Origin: Berberis thunbergii
Taxonomy: Eukaryota > Streptophyta > Magnoliopsida > Ranunculales > Berberidaceae
Direction of reading: 5' to 3'
Length of the DNA stretch: 64,000 nt
Assembly (NCBI GenBank): GCA_003290165.1
Contig: QNQO01000818.1
Span: forward strand, 62,001 to 126,000
The translations under genes were made by a program, and so were the position numbers. This document shows, in pieces, positions 11,678 to 23,403 of this stretch. The notes beneath the pieces are model-generated. The model was given only the letters and a program-made list of their open reading frames with translations, had not been told where the DNA came from and ran no database searches. Numbering within the stretch: the stretch's first letter is position 1; each line of letters begins with the position of its first letter.

Positions 11678-12165
11678 GCAGTTTTTTTTTTAATCAAATT
11701 GGGATGGTGACCCATTTTATTCATTTAAAAACAAACGCCCGAAGGCTACATGACTGACCCTATAGGGTTAACTAAAAGGCTGAAACAAAATCTCACAAAA
11801 GATAGGATTCACCAAAACATCAGTCTTTGTACCTTTTGTTTTCTTTCCTAGTTCTATTGGATTTTCGAGGACAAATGCTGATATCTTTGGTGTAACGCCT
11901 CTTATTCATCATGCCGTCTGACGTAGTCCCTAAATTCAAATCATTGTTTGCTGCCTGTGGACCTAGCTCAAATTCTGAGTTGACTTCATCACTATCCTCA
12001 CTAGTACTTTCGAGTGTATCGATATTCAATTTCGGCAGTCGAAGTAGCCTATTTTCTTTGAGGAGAAATATAGCCTTATTCAAGTTGTCTCCGACTCTTT
12101 TATAATCTGGGGAAGTTTTGATACCGTATTTGTCAAAATTTCTCTTGAACCTGATCTCTAAGACT
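11678..12165 (-). other. Orphan terminal exon or retroelement 3' end, unidentified
   Basis: On the minus strand an acceptor-like TCTTCAG precedes an open frame that runs to a stop near 11820. It encodes about 115 charged residues rich in K, R, D, E and S, with a C-terminus KSNRTRKENKRYKD. About 130 bp downstream (minus sense) is an A-run (T-run on the plus strand, about 11681-11692), which suggests either a gene 3' end or a retroposed tail. No upstream exon was found; the next sequence is GC-rich low complexity. Function unknown. Confidence 0.35.
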
Positions 12166-12184
12166 GAAGATTACCATTGTTCTC

Positions 12185-12330
12185 TAGGGTGGTGCAGAGC
12201 GCTGCCTTGGTGCCAGGCACCGAATTGGTGCAAGCCGCGTCCTCTACCTTGGTGCAGGGCGCTGGCTGGGGCGAGGCCAAGGCCCCTGTCTTGGTGCAGG
12301 TCGCTGGTTGGGGGGAAGTCACAACCCTCT
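12185..12330. repeat. GC-rich imperfect tandem repeat
   Basis: Repeated CTTGGTGCAGGGCGCTGG-like units (about 30-45 bp, imperfect) make an unusually GC-rich island in an AT-rich window. Frames through it are low complexity, and I do not call a protein. Confidence 0.5.
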
Positions 12331-12504
12331 GGAAGGATAGAACACTGGCTGCTGCGAAACCGGTTCTGACTGAAAGTCAAACCGTCTCAACACCTCCGCT
12401 GTGAAGGTTGCATCCCTCGGCTTCTCTGAATCGGCATGCATCACTATATCGCTTGCCGCGTCTCGCGACGCTGCCACAAGAATATGCTTAGAACGGTTAT
12501 TGCT

Positions 12505-12732
12505 AGTGTCTAAGCAATTCATGGAGCAAAGAGATAAGATGAACAAGCTAGACGCAGAAATTGATGAACTGAAAGAAGATTGCCCAACTAAAAGCTGCAG
12601 TTAATCATAATGGAGAAGGACGCGAATGGAGCTACTGTAGCTCAACTACAAAGGAAGGCAGATGCAATTGAAGAGAGCATTCAGGGCCCCAGGAATGAGT
12701 TTGATAGCTTACGCGCAGCCCCTTGGTAGTAA
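12505..12732 (+). pseudogene. Inverted fragment of the DUF724 gene's C-terminal coiled coil
   Basis: Reads on the plus strand as a near copy of the last about 75 codons of the minus-strand DUF724 gene (exon 9, about 13885-14110), including EQRDKMNKLDAEIDE and MEKDANGAT. The frame is broken near 12575-12600, where KEAIAQL-type sequence is disrupted and a TAA appears at about 12602. It ends at a stop equivalent to that of the gene. It abuts the NFU pseudogene immediately downstream, so the junction marks a rearrangement. Confidence 0.8.
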
Positions 12733-12737
12733 ACGGT

Positions 12738-13702
12738 AGTAAAACCAAGCAGCTTCAATCCCATTTAAACTTGGTAACTCAAAAAGTTTAGTAGATCCAG
12801 CATCAGACAGGAAAAGTTTAGTACATTCAAATCCTTCTTCATTCACTTCTCTTAGTAATCACAAACCTGTTTACAAGAGATGGGCAATCACCAATACAAC
12901 AATCAAACCATTGAAACCTGTACATATAACAAAGGCAACAACTGGTTCTTCTCCTGGACTCTACTCTGCCCAGACATTTGAACTCAATGCAAAAAACGTC
13001 GACTTAGTTCTTGAAAACGTACGACCTTACTTGATTGCTGATGGAGGAGGGAATGTAGATGTTTCTGTTGAAGATGGTGTTGTCTCTCTTATGCTCCAAG
13101 GTTAGTTTATGTTGCTTGATTTGGAGGTTAATGAATTTCTCAGTTTTTGTTGATTTGGATTGGTTGGGGTGTTTTCAATTCTGTATATCCAAAATGGGTT
13201 CGAATGAATTTGATAAAGTACATAATTTTATAGAATATAGAGAACTTCATAAACAAAGGAACAAGAAATCTACAATTTTATAGTGCAACACAAGAACTAA
13301 CTAGTTCAAACTGGGGTATACAGGAGCATGTGGAGGCTGTCCTAGCTCAACAACGACGATGAAGATGGGTATTGAGCGTGTGCTCAAGGAGAAATTCGGA
13401 GACGAACTTAAGGATATCCACCAGGTTATTGATGAAGAACAAATTGAAACAACCGTTGAGGTAAGTCCAACTTGTTGGTTTGTTTCAAGTGATTATACTA
13501 ATTGAAGATGGTGTAATATTTTCACAGGCAGTAGATCGTCATCTTGACATGCTGAGACCAGCCATTTAGAATTTTGGCTGAATCCATTGAGGGTGGTGAT
13601 TGCAATGACAATTATGAAGGGCCTGAATCCATCGGATCAGGAATTAAGGCAGCTATTAAGGAGAAATTCCCAGACATCGTGAATGTTGTATTCGCTAGCT
13701 AA
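12738..13702 (+). pseudogene. NFU/NifU-like iron-sulfur scaffold protein, truncated at both ends
   Basis: Three exons with intact GT-AG sites: about 12738-13100, 13324-13460 and 13528-13702. The NifU C-terminal domain is clear, with VRPYLIADGGGNVDV and the cluster-ligating CGGC in ACGGCPSS, as in plastid NFU2/NFU3. The open frame has no ATG at its 5' end and begins right after the inverted DUF724 fragment, so the first exon with the transit peptide is missing. In exon 3 a lysine codon of the family has become TAG (13567-13569). The following segment has lost several codons before frame resumes at GGDC and ends in a family-like VVFAS at the TAA. Intact homologues supply [Fe-S] clusters in plastids; this copy should not. 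Confidence 0.85.
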
Positions 13703-13884
13703 GTTTCAGATAGCTCTTTAGACTGCCTAAATGATAACAATTGTACCAGTTTCCTGTTCAAACACATCTAAACATATTGATAGAAATTTCGAGTATTTTC
13801 CTACATTTTGGTATGAGATGATTTCTCAGGTTGTTGGCACCATAACAAAATTAGTAAATACTTTGGGACCTTCAATCTGGGCAC
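13703..13884. other. Short spacer between convergent loci
   Basis: Lies between the NFU pseudogene end and the DUF724 stop codon on the opposite strand. No other feature seen. Confidence 0.4.
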
Positions 13885-16800
13885 TTACCAAGCGGCTGCA
13901 CGTAAGCTATCAAACTCATGCCTGGAGCCCTGAATGCTCTCTTCAATTGCATCTGCCTTCCTTCTTAGTTCAGCTAGAGTAGCTCCATTCGCGTCCTTCT
14001 CCATTATGATTGACTGCAGCTTTTTGTCAAGTTGGGCAATTGCTTCTTTATGTTCATCAATTTCTGCGTCTAGTTTGTTCATCCTATCTCTTTGCTCAAT
14101 GAATTGCTTAGCACCTGCTGTCAAGTCATCATTAAGCTTCCTAGATTTTTCTTTGATTTCACACATTTCTTCTAGTCTGTTTCTTAGTGGCTGAATGGTG
14201 AACCCATACTTTTCCAATTCAGCAAGGGACATTAGTTTCTGTTCAAGGACCCTCTGAGGTCCATCAAATTGTATCTCTAGAGTTCTTGTCACCAGATTGG
14301 CAAAATTTATCATCCAACCAATTGCCAAACCTTCTCGAAGATCCTCATTATATTGCTCAAGGGGATGAAAGTGTGGATGTTGAGGTATCAGCTGAATGGC
14401 AACCATAGAATCAACAGTCGTCCATAAAGGTGAGCTCTTGATGAAAGGCAAGCTTTGGGTTGGAGCTGCATCATCTCCTTGCCTTGGAGTTGTAGAAATG
14501 TTTTCTCTGTCATCAACTAAATAGGACTGGATAGCTGTGTCATCTTCTTGAGTTGAAGGCATTCTGTTGCAGGCATTCTGTTGAAGGCATTCTGTTGCAG
14601 CTTCCTGCACGGTTGCTTCATTCAACATGAGCTCATTGTCAGGTGAAACTCCTACATGATAGGCACACGAGAATAGTCAAATAAACTTATTAAGAAAGAA
14701 AGAGATGGGAAGTGATTCCAATGTACCTCTGTTTTCCACAACTATAGGAGTATTGGAATACTCAAGAGACCCAGAAAGGGATGAGTGCCCTTCAAAAACA
14801 TGGGTCAACTGTTCTGTACCTTCTTCTGCAATGACAATGTCGGTCATTCCTCTACTACAACCTTCTTCACATTCAGCAAAACACCATCACAGAACAATAT
14901 GAAATTTTTTTCGGAAAAATATTTGAAGTCGAATAACTTAAAAGGAAGAATCTTAGACGATTGATAGAATTTTTATACAAAAGAAACTACATTTTGTAAA
15001 AGGAAAAGTGTGCACACCTTCGTAATTCAAATCTGCTTTTGTGAACAATTGCATACCTCCATAAGTTGATTCATTTAGCTCATCTCCAACATCATTGTCA
15101 CACTCGTCCGGAATAGTTTGCTCCTCCATATTGTATGGACACTCAACAATAGTAAGTGGATTTTGGAGTTGAAGAGTCTCCATCGCATGTGACTTAGCAT
15201 TTACCTCATCAGGAATAAGCGAATTGTCAGGAGAAAGTCCTGCATGAAAGGCACTTAACATTAGTCAAGTAAACTCAGTAAGGAAAGACACGGTGAAGTC
15301 ATTCCAGCCTTACCTCTATTCTCTGTAGTTGAAGGAGAATTAGATTGTTCAAGCAATGCATGAACTAGTTCATGCTCTCCTGCAGTATGGCTTGGTAGTT
15401 CAGCACACTCTGGTGTGACAATGATATCCATCATTTCATCCCCAGTAGGAGCTTCTTCATGTTCAAGACCTATATGTCAAAAATGTGTCTCATTTCACAT
15501 CATTTCCATCTCTACAATCCAAATTTTATTTCATAAGCAGCTATACCTTCTTTTGAAAATACAATGCTTGAATCCAGGGCCGTTGGGTTTCCTTGCAGTG
15601 ATTTCTCTTTGTCCTTACCTGCAAATTGCAAAGATGAAGATTAGATTTCATAAACGTGTTCCTAGTAGATTATATAGCTTAACCATTATAAACCTTCTAA
15701 TGCTGCTTCTGTTTTGGAATCCTCCTTTCTAGGTCGCCGACACTTCCCTTTCACAACGTTCAATTTTTGCCTCTTGATTCTTCCTAATTCCTCTTTTTTC
15801 AGTTGCCCACGCTTCCCGTTCACATGATGTACTGTTTGCTTCTCCACCATTCTTACTCTCTGTTGTTTAACTTCCTATGCAAAAGAAATAATTTCACCAT
15901 TATATATTGTTGTTATATCAGACAACAATAATGAACTAAAGCAGCACAAACTTACAATGCTCCCTGTAAGTTGTTTCATTGGAAAAGGGTGTTGAACAAG
16001 AGGCTGCCCTTTCTCTCTTGGCACTTCAGTTTCACTCAAGCCAATAATTTCATGATCCTCTACTGCTGGAACATGGTTAGGTGTCAACTCAACTAATAGT
16101 TGAGACCCATTATCACACTGCAAATCATTTGTTGCCCTTGTGTCAGAACTTAAAGATGCACGATTGTTCATGATGCATTCCTCTATCATAGGATCTGATG
16201 AGAATTTCGGGTTTGTAGGACTTCTCCTTTTACATAATTTTCTTTTACCCTTTGGGATTGGCATGTTAAGGCCATCTTGTGATTCCATGCCAGTAGAGCT
16301 TCCAACAGTAGTACATTCTCCAATGGTAAATTTTGGAATATTTGCAGTATCCCCTTCCATTACCTTCTTGTAGGATTGTGAAATGTCAGTGGTCCCCTTT
16401 CTCGATGATATACCTTGGTTAGAGATAGACGACATTGGTATTTCAAACTGTTGGTATTTCAAATTTTCCTTGATCGCACTTAGTGGAGTATCGATCTCCC
16501 TTTTTAAAGCAGCAGCATTGCTAGTTGGTACAGATGATTCTAACCCACTTCCATTTTGTGGCATGGTCAAGGTTTCCTGAAACAAATACCACAAATATAG
16601 ACATTCGTCAAGAAACTCAAATAGTTAGCAGCCTTGGGAAGTTAACAAATAGAAATGAAGAACGAGATCAAAAGCAAACAGTCAAAACCTAGTGCTAAAC
16701 TATATGCATATTCACATCTAATTGACTAGAACATTGTACAAGAACTGTACCCCTGAGTCTTGATGCCATTTGTCGTCAGTCCACTCCATAGAAATCCTTA

Positions 16801-18216
16801 ATGCAGACTGATTGAATACTCTTTCCTTCTTTTGATGCGTAAGGAAGACAATGTATACATCCCCGGCAAGAATTTTAGTAATCACTCCATTCCACCACCC
16901 AAAATCATAGTAAGCATCTACCTTTTGTTGCAAATGAAAATATTTTTTCCCTGCAACCTGAGGAGGAGAAGGCCGGAAATGCTGAGAGGGAACAATTACT
17001 CGTAACGGCCCAACATTGTCACCAAACCTCAAGCTCATGTACTCAACCAAAAAAGAATCATTTGCAACTTCTCTGAGTACAATTGCCGGGAACCAAGCTC
17101 TGCGGCAATTCTCATCATCAAACATCACTTCTACTGGCTCCAATTTTTCCTACATAAGGGTTGTAAAGAAAAGGAAAGTCAATTCAACTCGGGTCATAAA
17201 ACCTGAAAAATAATTACCAACACTTTCCCACATTGTGGCTAGTCAATTATAAACCTTAGACTACACAGGATTGTTTAGGGTCCCATACTACCACAAAGCA
17301 TGACTTTGGCCTTAGCTAGTTATCATGATCCGATTAAAGACAGAGTTATATGTTACCAATATTGGCCATAGATAGTTAACAGGGATAAACTAACATGGAC
17401 AAACTGGTTTTGCTATTGACCTTATGATCAAAAGCTTGAAGTTACAGGTTATAGAAATAGGCTCAAACATCGGACTGTTAAATAGCGTATAAATGGTCAT
17501 TTCACTTGAACTTTTAGGAGTTCTAAAAAAACGGAACTCATTTGAAAAACAAACAGACCTCATTGGGAAAAACTTGAAGTAAACAAAAATCCCAAGTAAA
17601 GAAACTGAAGATGAACAAAATCCATTTGAGGAATCTGAAGATAAACAAAACTCATTTGAAGAAACTACTAAATCAAACAACAACAACAATAGAGATGCAG
17701 TGTGATTAAACTCAAAACAATACCCACTGAAGATAAACAAAACCCATATAAACAAAACACTGATTAACCTGAAACAACAACACATACCCGATCTTGACAT
17801 CTAGCCCAAACTCCATCAGCCCATTCCAAGTGACTCCTCAACTGAGACTTGCCAAAATCTATCTCATCTCTTGTAGAAGCAAAAAACACCCTGAACCTGT
17901 CCTTCTCTAGAACCTCAACACTCACTCCTTTCCACCACCCATCATTATAAAACGCATCTATCTCTTCATTCAACTGATAAAACGGAGTGATATCAGAAGG
18001 GGATCGAGGTCTAAGGTTTGAAGCATCAATGGTCTCTCTCAATGGGTTCCCCTGTTCATCAGTCAAAGTATGGTACTCAACCAAATAGTTCTTCTTCTTC
18101 TTCTTCCCCCTTGATGGACGAACTACTGTTGCAATGTACCAAGACCCCAGAAACCCCTCTTCTTCGCTTGTGACTTCAACCACATCTCCTTCAGTGAAGC
18201 TCCTCAACAACTCCAT
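13885..18216 (-). CDS. Agenet (plant Tudor-like) and DUF724 domain protein
   Basis: Nine exons on the minus strand: 17788-18216, 16751-17149, 15956-16576, 15694-15874, 15547-15618, 15314-15469, 15018-15239, about 14727-14861 and 13885-14651, giving about 995 residues. Exon 1 holds an agenet pair (FTEGDVVEVTSEEEGFLGSW and a WWKGV block). Exon 2 holds a second pair (WWNGVI). Exons 3-8 are low-complexity linker with basic patches (RIKRQKLNVVKGKCRRPRK). Exon 9 carries the DUF724 domain (PLWTTVDSM... to PLRNRLEEM) and a C-terminal coiled coil. Agenet modules of this type read modified histone tails, and DUF724 mediates protein interaction; a nuclear role is inferred. The exon 4 donor (GTTTAT) is weak. 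Exons 7 and 9 begin with similar G(L/V)SPDN(S/E)L segments, suggesting exon duplication. No disabling change was seen. Confidence 0.88.
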
Positions 18217-18564
18217 TGTAAAGGGAGAAACAGAGGAGGAGAAACAGAGATGAAACAGAGTGTTTTCGGTTCAAATTTCAAATGGGGTTTTTGGAAATGG
18301 GGTGGAGAGGATTGATGAAAATTGTTTCTATTTTGGTGCAAAGAGAGATTAAAAAGTTTGTCCGGTGCACTTAAGAATTTTCGAAAGTTTGGTGAAGAGA
18401 AGAGAGAGCTGGAAGTGAAAAGGCAGAGCAGATTAAAAAGTTCCAAAGGGAGGAAATTATGCCCCCGGTATGTGACACGTGGAAGATCTTTATGGGCCCA
18501 CTGCAGAGTGGTGAATCACTCACTCTTAATGCATCTGCTAATACACATCCCATGAGAGCACCCT
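18217..18564. promoter_or_regulatory. 5' flank of the DUF724 gene
   Basis: Non-coding leader and promoter region of the minus-strand gene. Part of it (about 18277-18353 and about 18470-18520) is repeated at about 23505-23580 and 23825-23880 in the same orientation. No TATA box could be fixed. Confidence 0.45.
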
Positions 18565-18577
18565 GTAGTGTAAATTT

Positions 18578-18744
18578 TTTTTTTTTTTTTTTTTTGAAGG
18601 CGAGTTGGGTTTTTAAGGATCTCATAACCTATCAATTGAGTGACCTATAGGTCGTAACTATGCCGCAGGTGGGATTTGAAGCTAGGACGTGGGGGACAAA
18701 CCCACACAGCCCTGACCACTAGGCCATAACACCATTGGCTCCCC
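18578..18744 (-). mobile_element. tRNA-derived SINE with target duplication
   Basis: On the minus strand it has an RNA polymerase III A-box-like TGGCCTAGTGGTC, a B-box-like GCTTCAAATCCC, and a 3' A-tail seen as a long T-run at about 18576-18596. A perfect 13-bp duplication GTAGTGTAAATTT flanks it (18565-18577 and 18745-18757). All hallmarks of a plant SINE are present. Confidence 0.92.
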
Positions 18745-18898
18745 GTAGTGTAAATTTACATAAGGACAACTACGATTGTGGGAATTTTGGCTGATGGGCT
18801 TTGGACTATTTGAGAAAATGTGAATGCTATAACTTTGATCAAGTGACCCCTCTCCTTGTGCCCCCTTACATCAAATGATATTGTCGATAACTTGAAAT

Positions 18899-21062
18899 TA
18901 GGGGTGGGCACGAGACAAGATGGGACGGGATGGACTTCATCCTTATCCCACCCCGTTCGTTCATAATCGGGACTAGATCGAGATAGGATAGACCCGTGGA
19001 CGGAGCTATGTGGGGGACAGTGGGGGCAAATTTTGAATTTTTTTTTTAATTATTTCTAATATGCCCACCCTATGATGCCGCCCCACCCCTTCCTCTCTGT
19101 TGTTTGCAACGTCAACGACCCTGTTCCACCCGTTCCTCTTTTCTATTCCCTCTCTTTGTTTACTGTGATACTAGCAATCGACTCGCCTTTTACTCTCTTC
19201 TTCTCCCTCCCTCTTTGCTTGATTTAGTTTTTTTTCCCACATTCGCCATCAGACACCAGCAACCTTAACATCTCTTCCCTGCCTTGAGGAATAAGAAGGT
19301 TTAAAAAATAAAAAATGAGTATTTTCTCGATATGAATTTTTATCTCGACGTTTAATTTTGTATTTTATTCATAAGATTTTTCTGGAGATAGGTGAAAATT
19401 TTGATGCATTAATTTTTTTTTTCAAGATACAAACATGTATCTTGAGGTTTATCTGTGCGTTATGTTTGAAGGGAGTTTTGATAATTAACGTGAATCTTTC
19501 GACAACCAATGCATATTGAATGGTAGTCCTGGGGGGAGACTGTAATAATGGTTAATGATGGAGTAATATCTAAGTAGCTATTTATGATAGGTGGCAAATT
19601 GCAAATAACCGATTTTTTTGTTCACAACAAATTTTACATATGAAATTAATTTTTGTTTATTAACTTTATATACAAATTTGATTTGTCTCCCCCATATTTA
19701 TATTTTTTGCTCCTACAAAGTAGCTTGTTGGATTCATTTCATTCCCATAGATTAGATGAAGTTTTGTTTGGCAATTGGTGTTTTGTCTAGTTATAATTTT
19801 TTTTGTTAAAGTAATTAATTATTATATTATTATTAATTAACTAATCACTCCGCCCCCTTCAATAAAAATCCTGACTCTGACACTGGATAGACCTCATCCC
19901 GACCTCGTCTCATCCCAAACAGGTTCGAAACGGGACGAGATGATCATGTACTAAATAGTCCTCCAATGAAGAATAACAAAAAATTTCATCTCACATTGCT
20001 CACACACAAATAACGCCTAATTTATGTACATATAACATTCATAATAATCATATTAAATGTCATATAAAATTCATGGTCCAATGAACTTACAGTTTTTTAT
20101 GTTAAGCATCCTCTATGTGACACAAGAATAATTATCGTATAACTAATCTAAAATATGAAAAAACATAAAATTTCATGGTTCTATTTGACATAAAATATTC
20201 GAAAAATAACTTTTAAGGCATATTTCTTCATAAAATATACCATTTAGATATCATTGTTGATGTAATGACTAATTTGTGCCTACTTTTATACTTTATGACC
20301 AACAACAATTTTTTTATTAACCCAGATTGACTCATAAAATTATAGGACATCTTGATCCTTCTTAAACAAATAGAAAACCTAATTTTTTACTTTTATGACC
20401 AACAAAAATTATTTATTAATGATTCTAATTTTTTATTTTTTTGTTATTTTTACTAAATTTTTTTTACCATTCACTCCTCTCATCCCATGCCGCTGGTAGG
20501 TATCGATATTAATGATTCTAGTTATAACCAACCAATTATAATTTTTATAAGTTTTCATTGACCGACAAGTTAATCAAATTATTATGCTAATGTTTGGTAA
20601 ACTTTTCATAATGTAGTTAATGTTGATTATAAATTTGGTTTTAATTACTTAATAGGTACCCGTGCATTACCTTTCTCGATGATGATTAGAAACTTGGTTT
20701 TAGTTATCATTGGTTCTTATTCCATAATATAGTTAATAAATCAATTTTTCACTATAATTTTATTTCAAATGATAGATGTTTTGATTTAATTAAATCAAAC
20801 TAAAGTAAGTCTGTAATTTTAAGTTTCTATCTAAACAAATTGATTTAATTTCAACACATCCTAAATTTTCCTTAAGAAAAGTAATTTGATTAAAATTAAA
20901 AATAATAAATGTTAAATAAATAAGTTCGGGACGAGATAGGCGGGATTGAAAATCTTCATCCCAATCTCATCACACTTTAGATCGGGATGAGTTTGATCAA
21001 TCCCAAAAGGACCAAAACATCAGGACGAGATGGGATGAGACCGGGATGGGATGTTCACCCCT
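18899..21062. mobile_element. DNA transposon with TAGGGGTG ends, host of a nested element
   Basis: The ends are inverted: TAGGGGTGGGCA on the left and TGTTCACCCCTA on the right, each followed by subterminal GGGATGAGACGGG-like repeats. No transposase ORF was seen. Without the nested element at 18995-19884 its length would be about 1.27 kb. The target duplication is unclear: TTGAAAT occurs just outside the left end and five bases beyond the right end. The end sequence suggests hAT-like, but this is not settled. Confidence 0.75.
18995..19884. mobile_element. Nested 890-bp Mutator-like non-autonomous element
   Basis: Flanked by a perfect 9-bp duplication GGATAGACC (18986-18994 and 19885-19893), which fits Mutator-like elements. 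The termini are degenerate inverted sequences of the GTGGACGGAGC type followed by G-rich runs (GGGGGC). It inserted into the TAGGGGTG-ended element, so it is the younger of the two. No transposase ORF. Confidence 0.82.
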
Positions 21063-21835
21063 AGCTAATTGAAATACACTCCCCACTTCATACCTACCTA
21101 CCTCCTATCTTATGGTTCTTGTTTGCATGATTAGGACTTCTAAATTGTTTTAAGAGTATCTCGTCATGTACTTCCTACTACAACAAATTTCACCCCATGT
21201 TAGTAATTGTAGTTTAATAAAAGGGTTATTCACATTTTGGCCCTCATTAGTTATTATGTATTCTTCTTTGGGTGCCACTTATTCTCAAAATTTATTTAGA
21301 CCTTGAGGAGAAAGAAACATAGGAGGAGGAAGAAAGGGGAAGGAGATGGAAAAATGAGGAGGGTGGCGGCGGGGCTGTGAAATAAAAAAGAGGAAGGAGG
21401 AGGAGGAGGAAGATAATTTTTTTTACCACTATTGCATTTTTCTCAAGATACAATCACAATTTTAATTGCGCCTTTTGATATTCCTCGAGATACGCTTATG
21501 ATTTCTAATGGGACCTAAGATTTTTTTGAGATGAAATGTTCGAGATATGAAACATTCAATCTCAGGCTTTGTTTTGTCGATGATATTTTGGTCATTTATT
21601 TTGAAAACAAACGGTCAAAGCACATTGACTGCTAGTCTTAGGGGCATAGTGCAATACATAATGATTATGGAGCACTTCTCAGTTACCTATTTATTATGGG
21701 GGAAAAACGCAATTATCAAAATTTGAAATTTTTTATCTAATCCAATTTGATCTCAAAGTCGACAGTAAATGGATATGCTAAGTTTTTGTACTTTGTACAT
21801 TTAGAATACATGATAAAGAGATCACTTAGCCAAGC
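21063..21835. other. Intergenic, purine-rich tract
   Basis: No gene seen. A purine-rich GGA/GAA tract occupies about 21300-21415. Confidence 0.5.
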
Positions 21836-23403
21836 ATCTCTGTACTTGGGATCGCGTCTGTCTCCCACGCCATTTAGGTGGGCTGAATAATCCTTCTGCT
21901 AGACACAAAAATCTAGCCTTGATTGCCAAGAATGCATGGCGTCTCATTTCCCAACCTTCAAACAATTACTCTACCCAGATCAGAGCCATTTACTTCAGGA
22001 ACAAAAGCATGGTCCAATTGGTTTGTTAAGTCGCCATATTTTGCTTTGCAAAGAGATTTCACCGCTTTTACCAATATGAAGTGACATGTCCAATGCAGAT
22101 CATGTAGTATTATTGACCTTTGGAAAAACTATTGGGTTAAACCCGGCCTTGTATTGATGGATTGTCCCCAGGAAGCACCCAATACCCTTGTCAGAACTCT
22201 TCCTGATATTTGGTGCTACTCTAGCGGGCACCATCCTCGGTGGAACATTGAACTGATTGAATATTTATTCCCAGGACCGGTGGCCCGAGATATTTTGGAT
22301 ATCATCATTCGCCCTTCTGACTTCCCTGACACACTTATTAGGAATATTGACAAAAGGGGAGTTTTCTCGGCAAAAAGTGCCCCCAAAGCATTTGTGACTG
22401 TTGATTTGGAATCTTCTTCATCATCCATAGTCTCTCACAACTCCCCTTTAAGTAGGAGAATTGCAAGAGAATTGTGGCGGATTAAGGCCCCTGCCAATGC
22501 TCTCCTTCTCTTATGGAAAGTCTCTTAGGATCTACTCCCTACCATGACAAACCTGTCTAGAATCCATGTTCCCATTGATAATTGTTGTGTTTACTATCAC
22601 GGACATATAGAGTAGGTCACACACCTTTTCTTCCTATGTCCGGTTGTCAGCCGTGTCTGGCTCATGACACCCCTACCTATCAATTGACCTCAAGCCAATG
22701 TCATTGAAGGATCTCCTACAACCTTTCTTTCCTTCATGTGGAAGACTGCTTCAGCTGATTCCCACACTCAAGCAAAGATGTTGTCCCAATTCACTGTGGT
22801 TATCCTCGCCATTTGGAATATGATAAACAACATTATTTTTAGAGGAGGCCCCCATCCACCCAACACCTAGTTCGATTGATCCATACAACGTGGAGTGGGT
22901 GGAAAAATCAGTGGTTTGCTACACCTGGTACCGAGCTTGTTGCCACTGGTCCTGTTACTTTGCATCATATCCTTAGCACTGTTGTTGTTGACTCAGGGCG
23001 CAGTCATCAAGTTCATCCCAATACCCCTGAAACAATGTCCAATAGCCAACCTTCCTGATTGCTCATCATTGAACGACAACTTCATGCTATTGATCATCCC
23101 ATTAATGCTAGACCTAGATGTCCTATCCCACTGTCATCTACTTTTGATCGGGATATGATTATTGTTTTATGTGACACCAGTTTCTTTGCCTCTTCGCAAC
23201 AGGGTGCTCTCGGAGTGTTTGCAGTTGATTCTCAGGGTAAGGTTCTTGTAAAGTTGGTGCAGAAGATCCCAGAGAAAGTATATGATAATACGATGGCAGA
23301 AAGTATTGCAACTGAAGTGCCGCTCCTTTTGATTCAGGCAAGACAATGGAATGCAGGTTTTTTGCTTGGCGACTCAAGTGCTCTTAATTTTTATTTAATA
23401 TGA
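21836..23403 (+). mobile_element. Decayed LINE: reverse-transcriptase C-terminus and RNase H
   Basis: A stretch at about 21850-22028 reads as WDRVCLPRHLGGLNN... LALIAKNAWRL, the segment that follows the RT domain in plant LINEs. About 22154-22528 corresponds to the zinc-binding RT-associated region (LWRIKAPANALLLLWK). About 23059-23403 is an RNase H-like segment (GALGVFAVDSQGK... LLGDSSALN). The frame is broken by stops at about 22028 and 22528 and by shifts, so it is inactive. The 5' part is absent. Confidence 0.8.

Noticed and set aside
12118..12604. Overlapping open frames on both strands in the GC-rich stretch
   Set aside because: They are driven by high GC and repeated units with no domain. 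The downstream part is the inverted DUF724 fragment.
18595..18744. Possible tRNA gene near the DUF724 promoter
   Set aside because: Same reasoning: pol III boxes within a SINE that has its own 13-bp target duplication.
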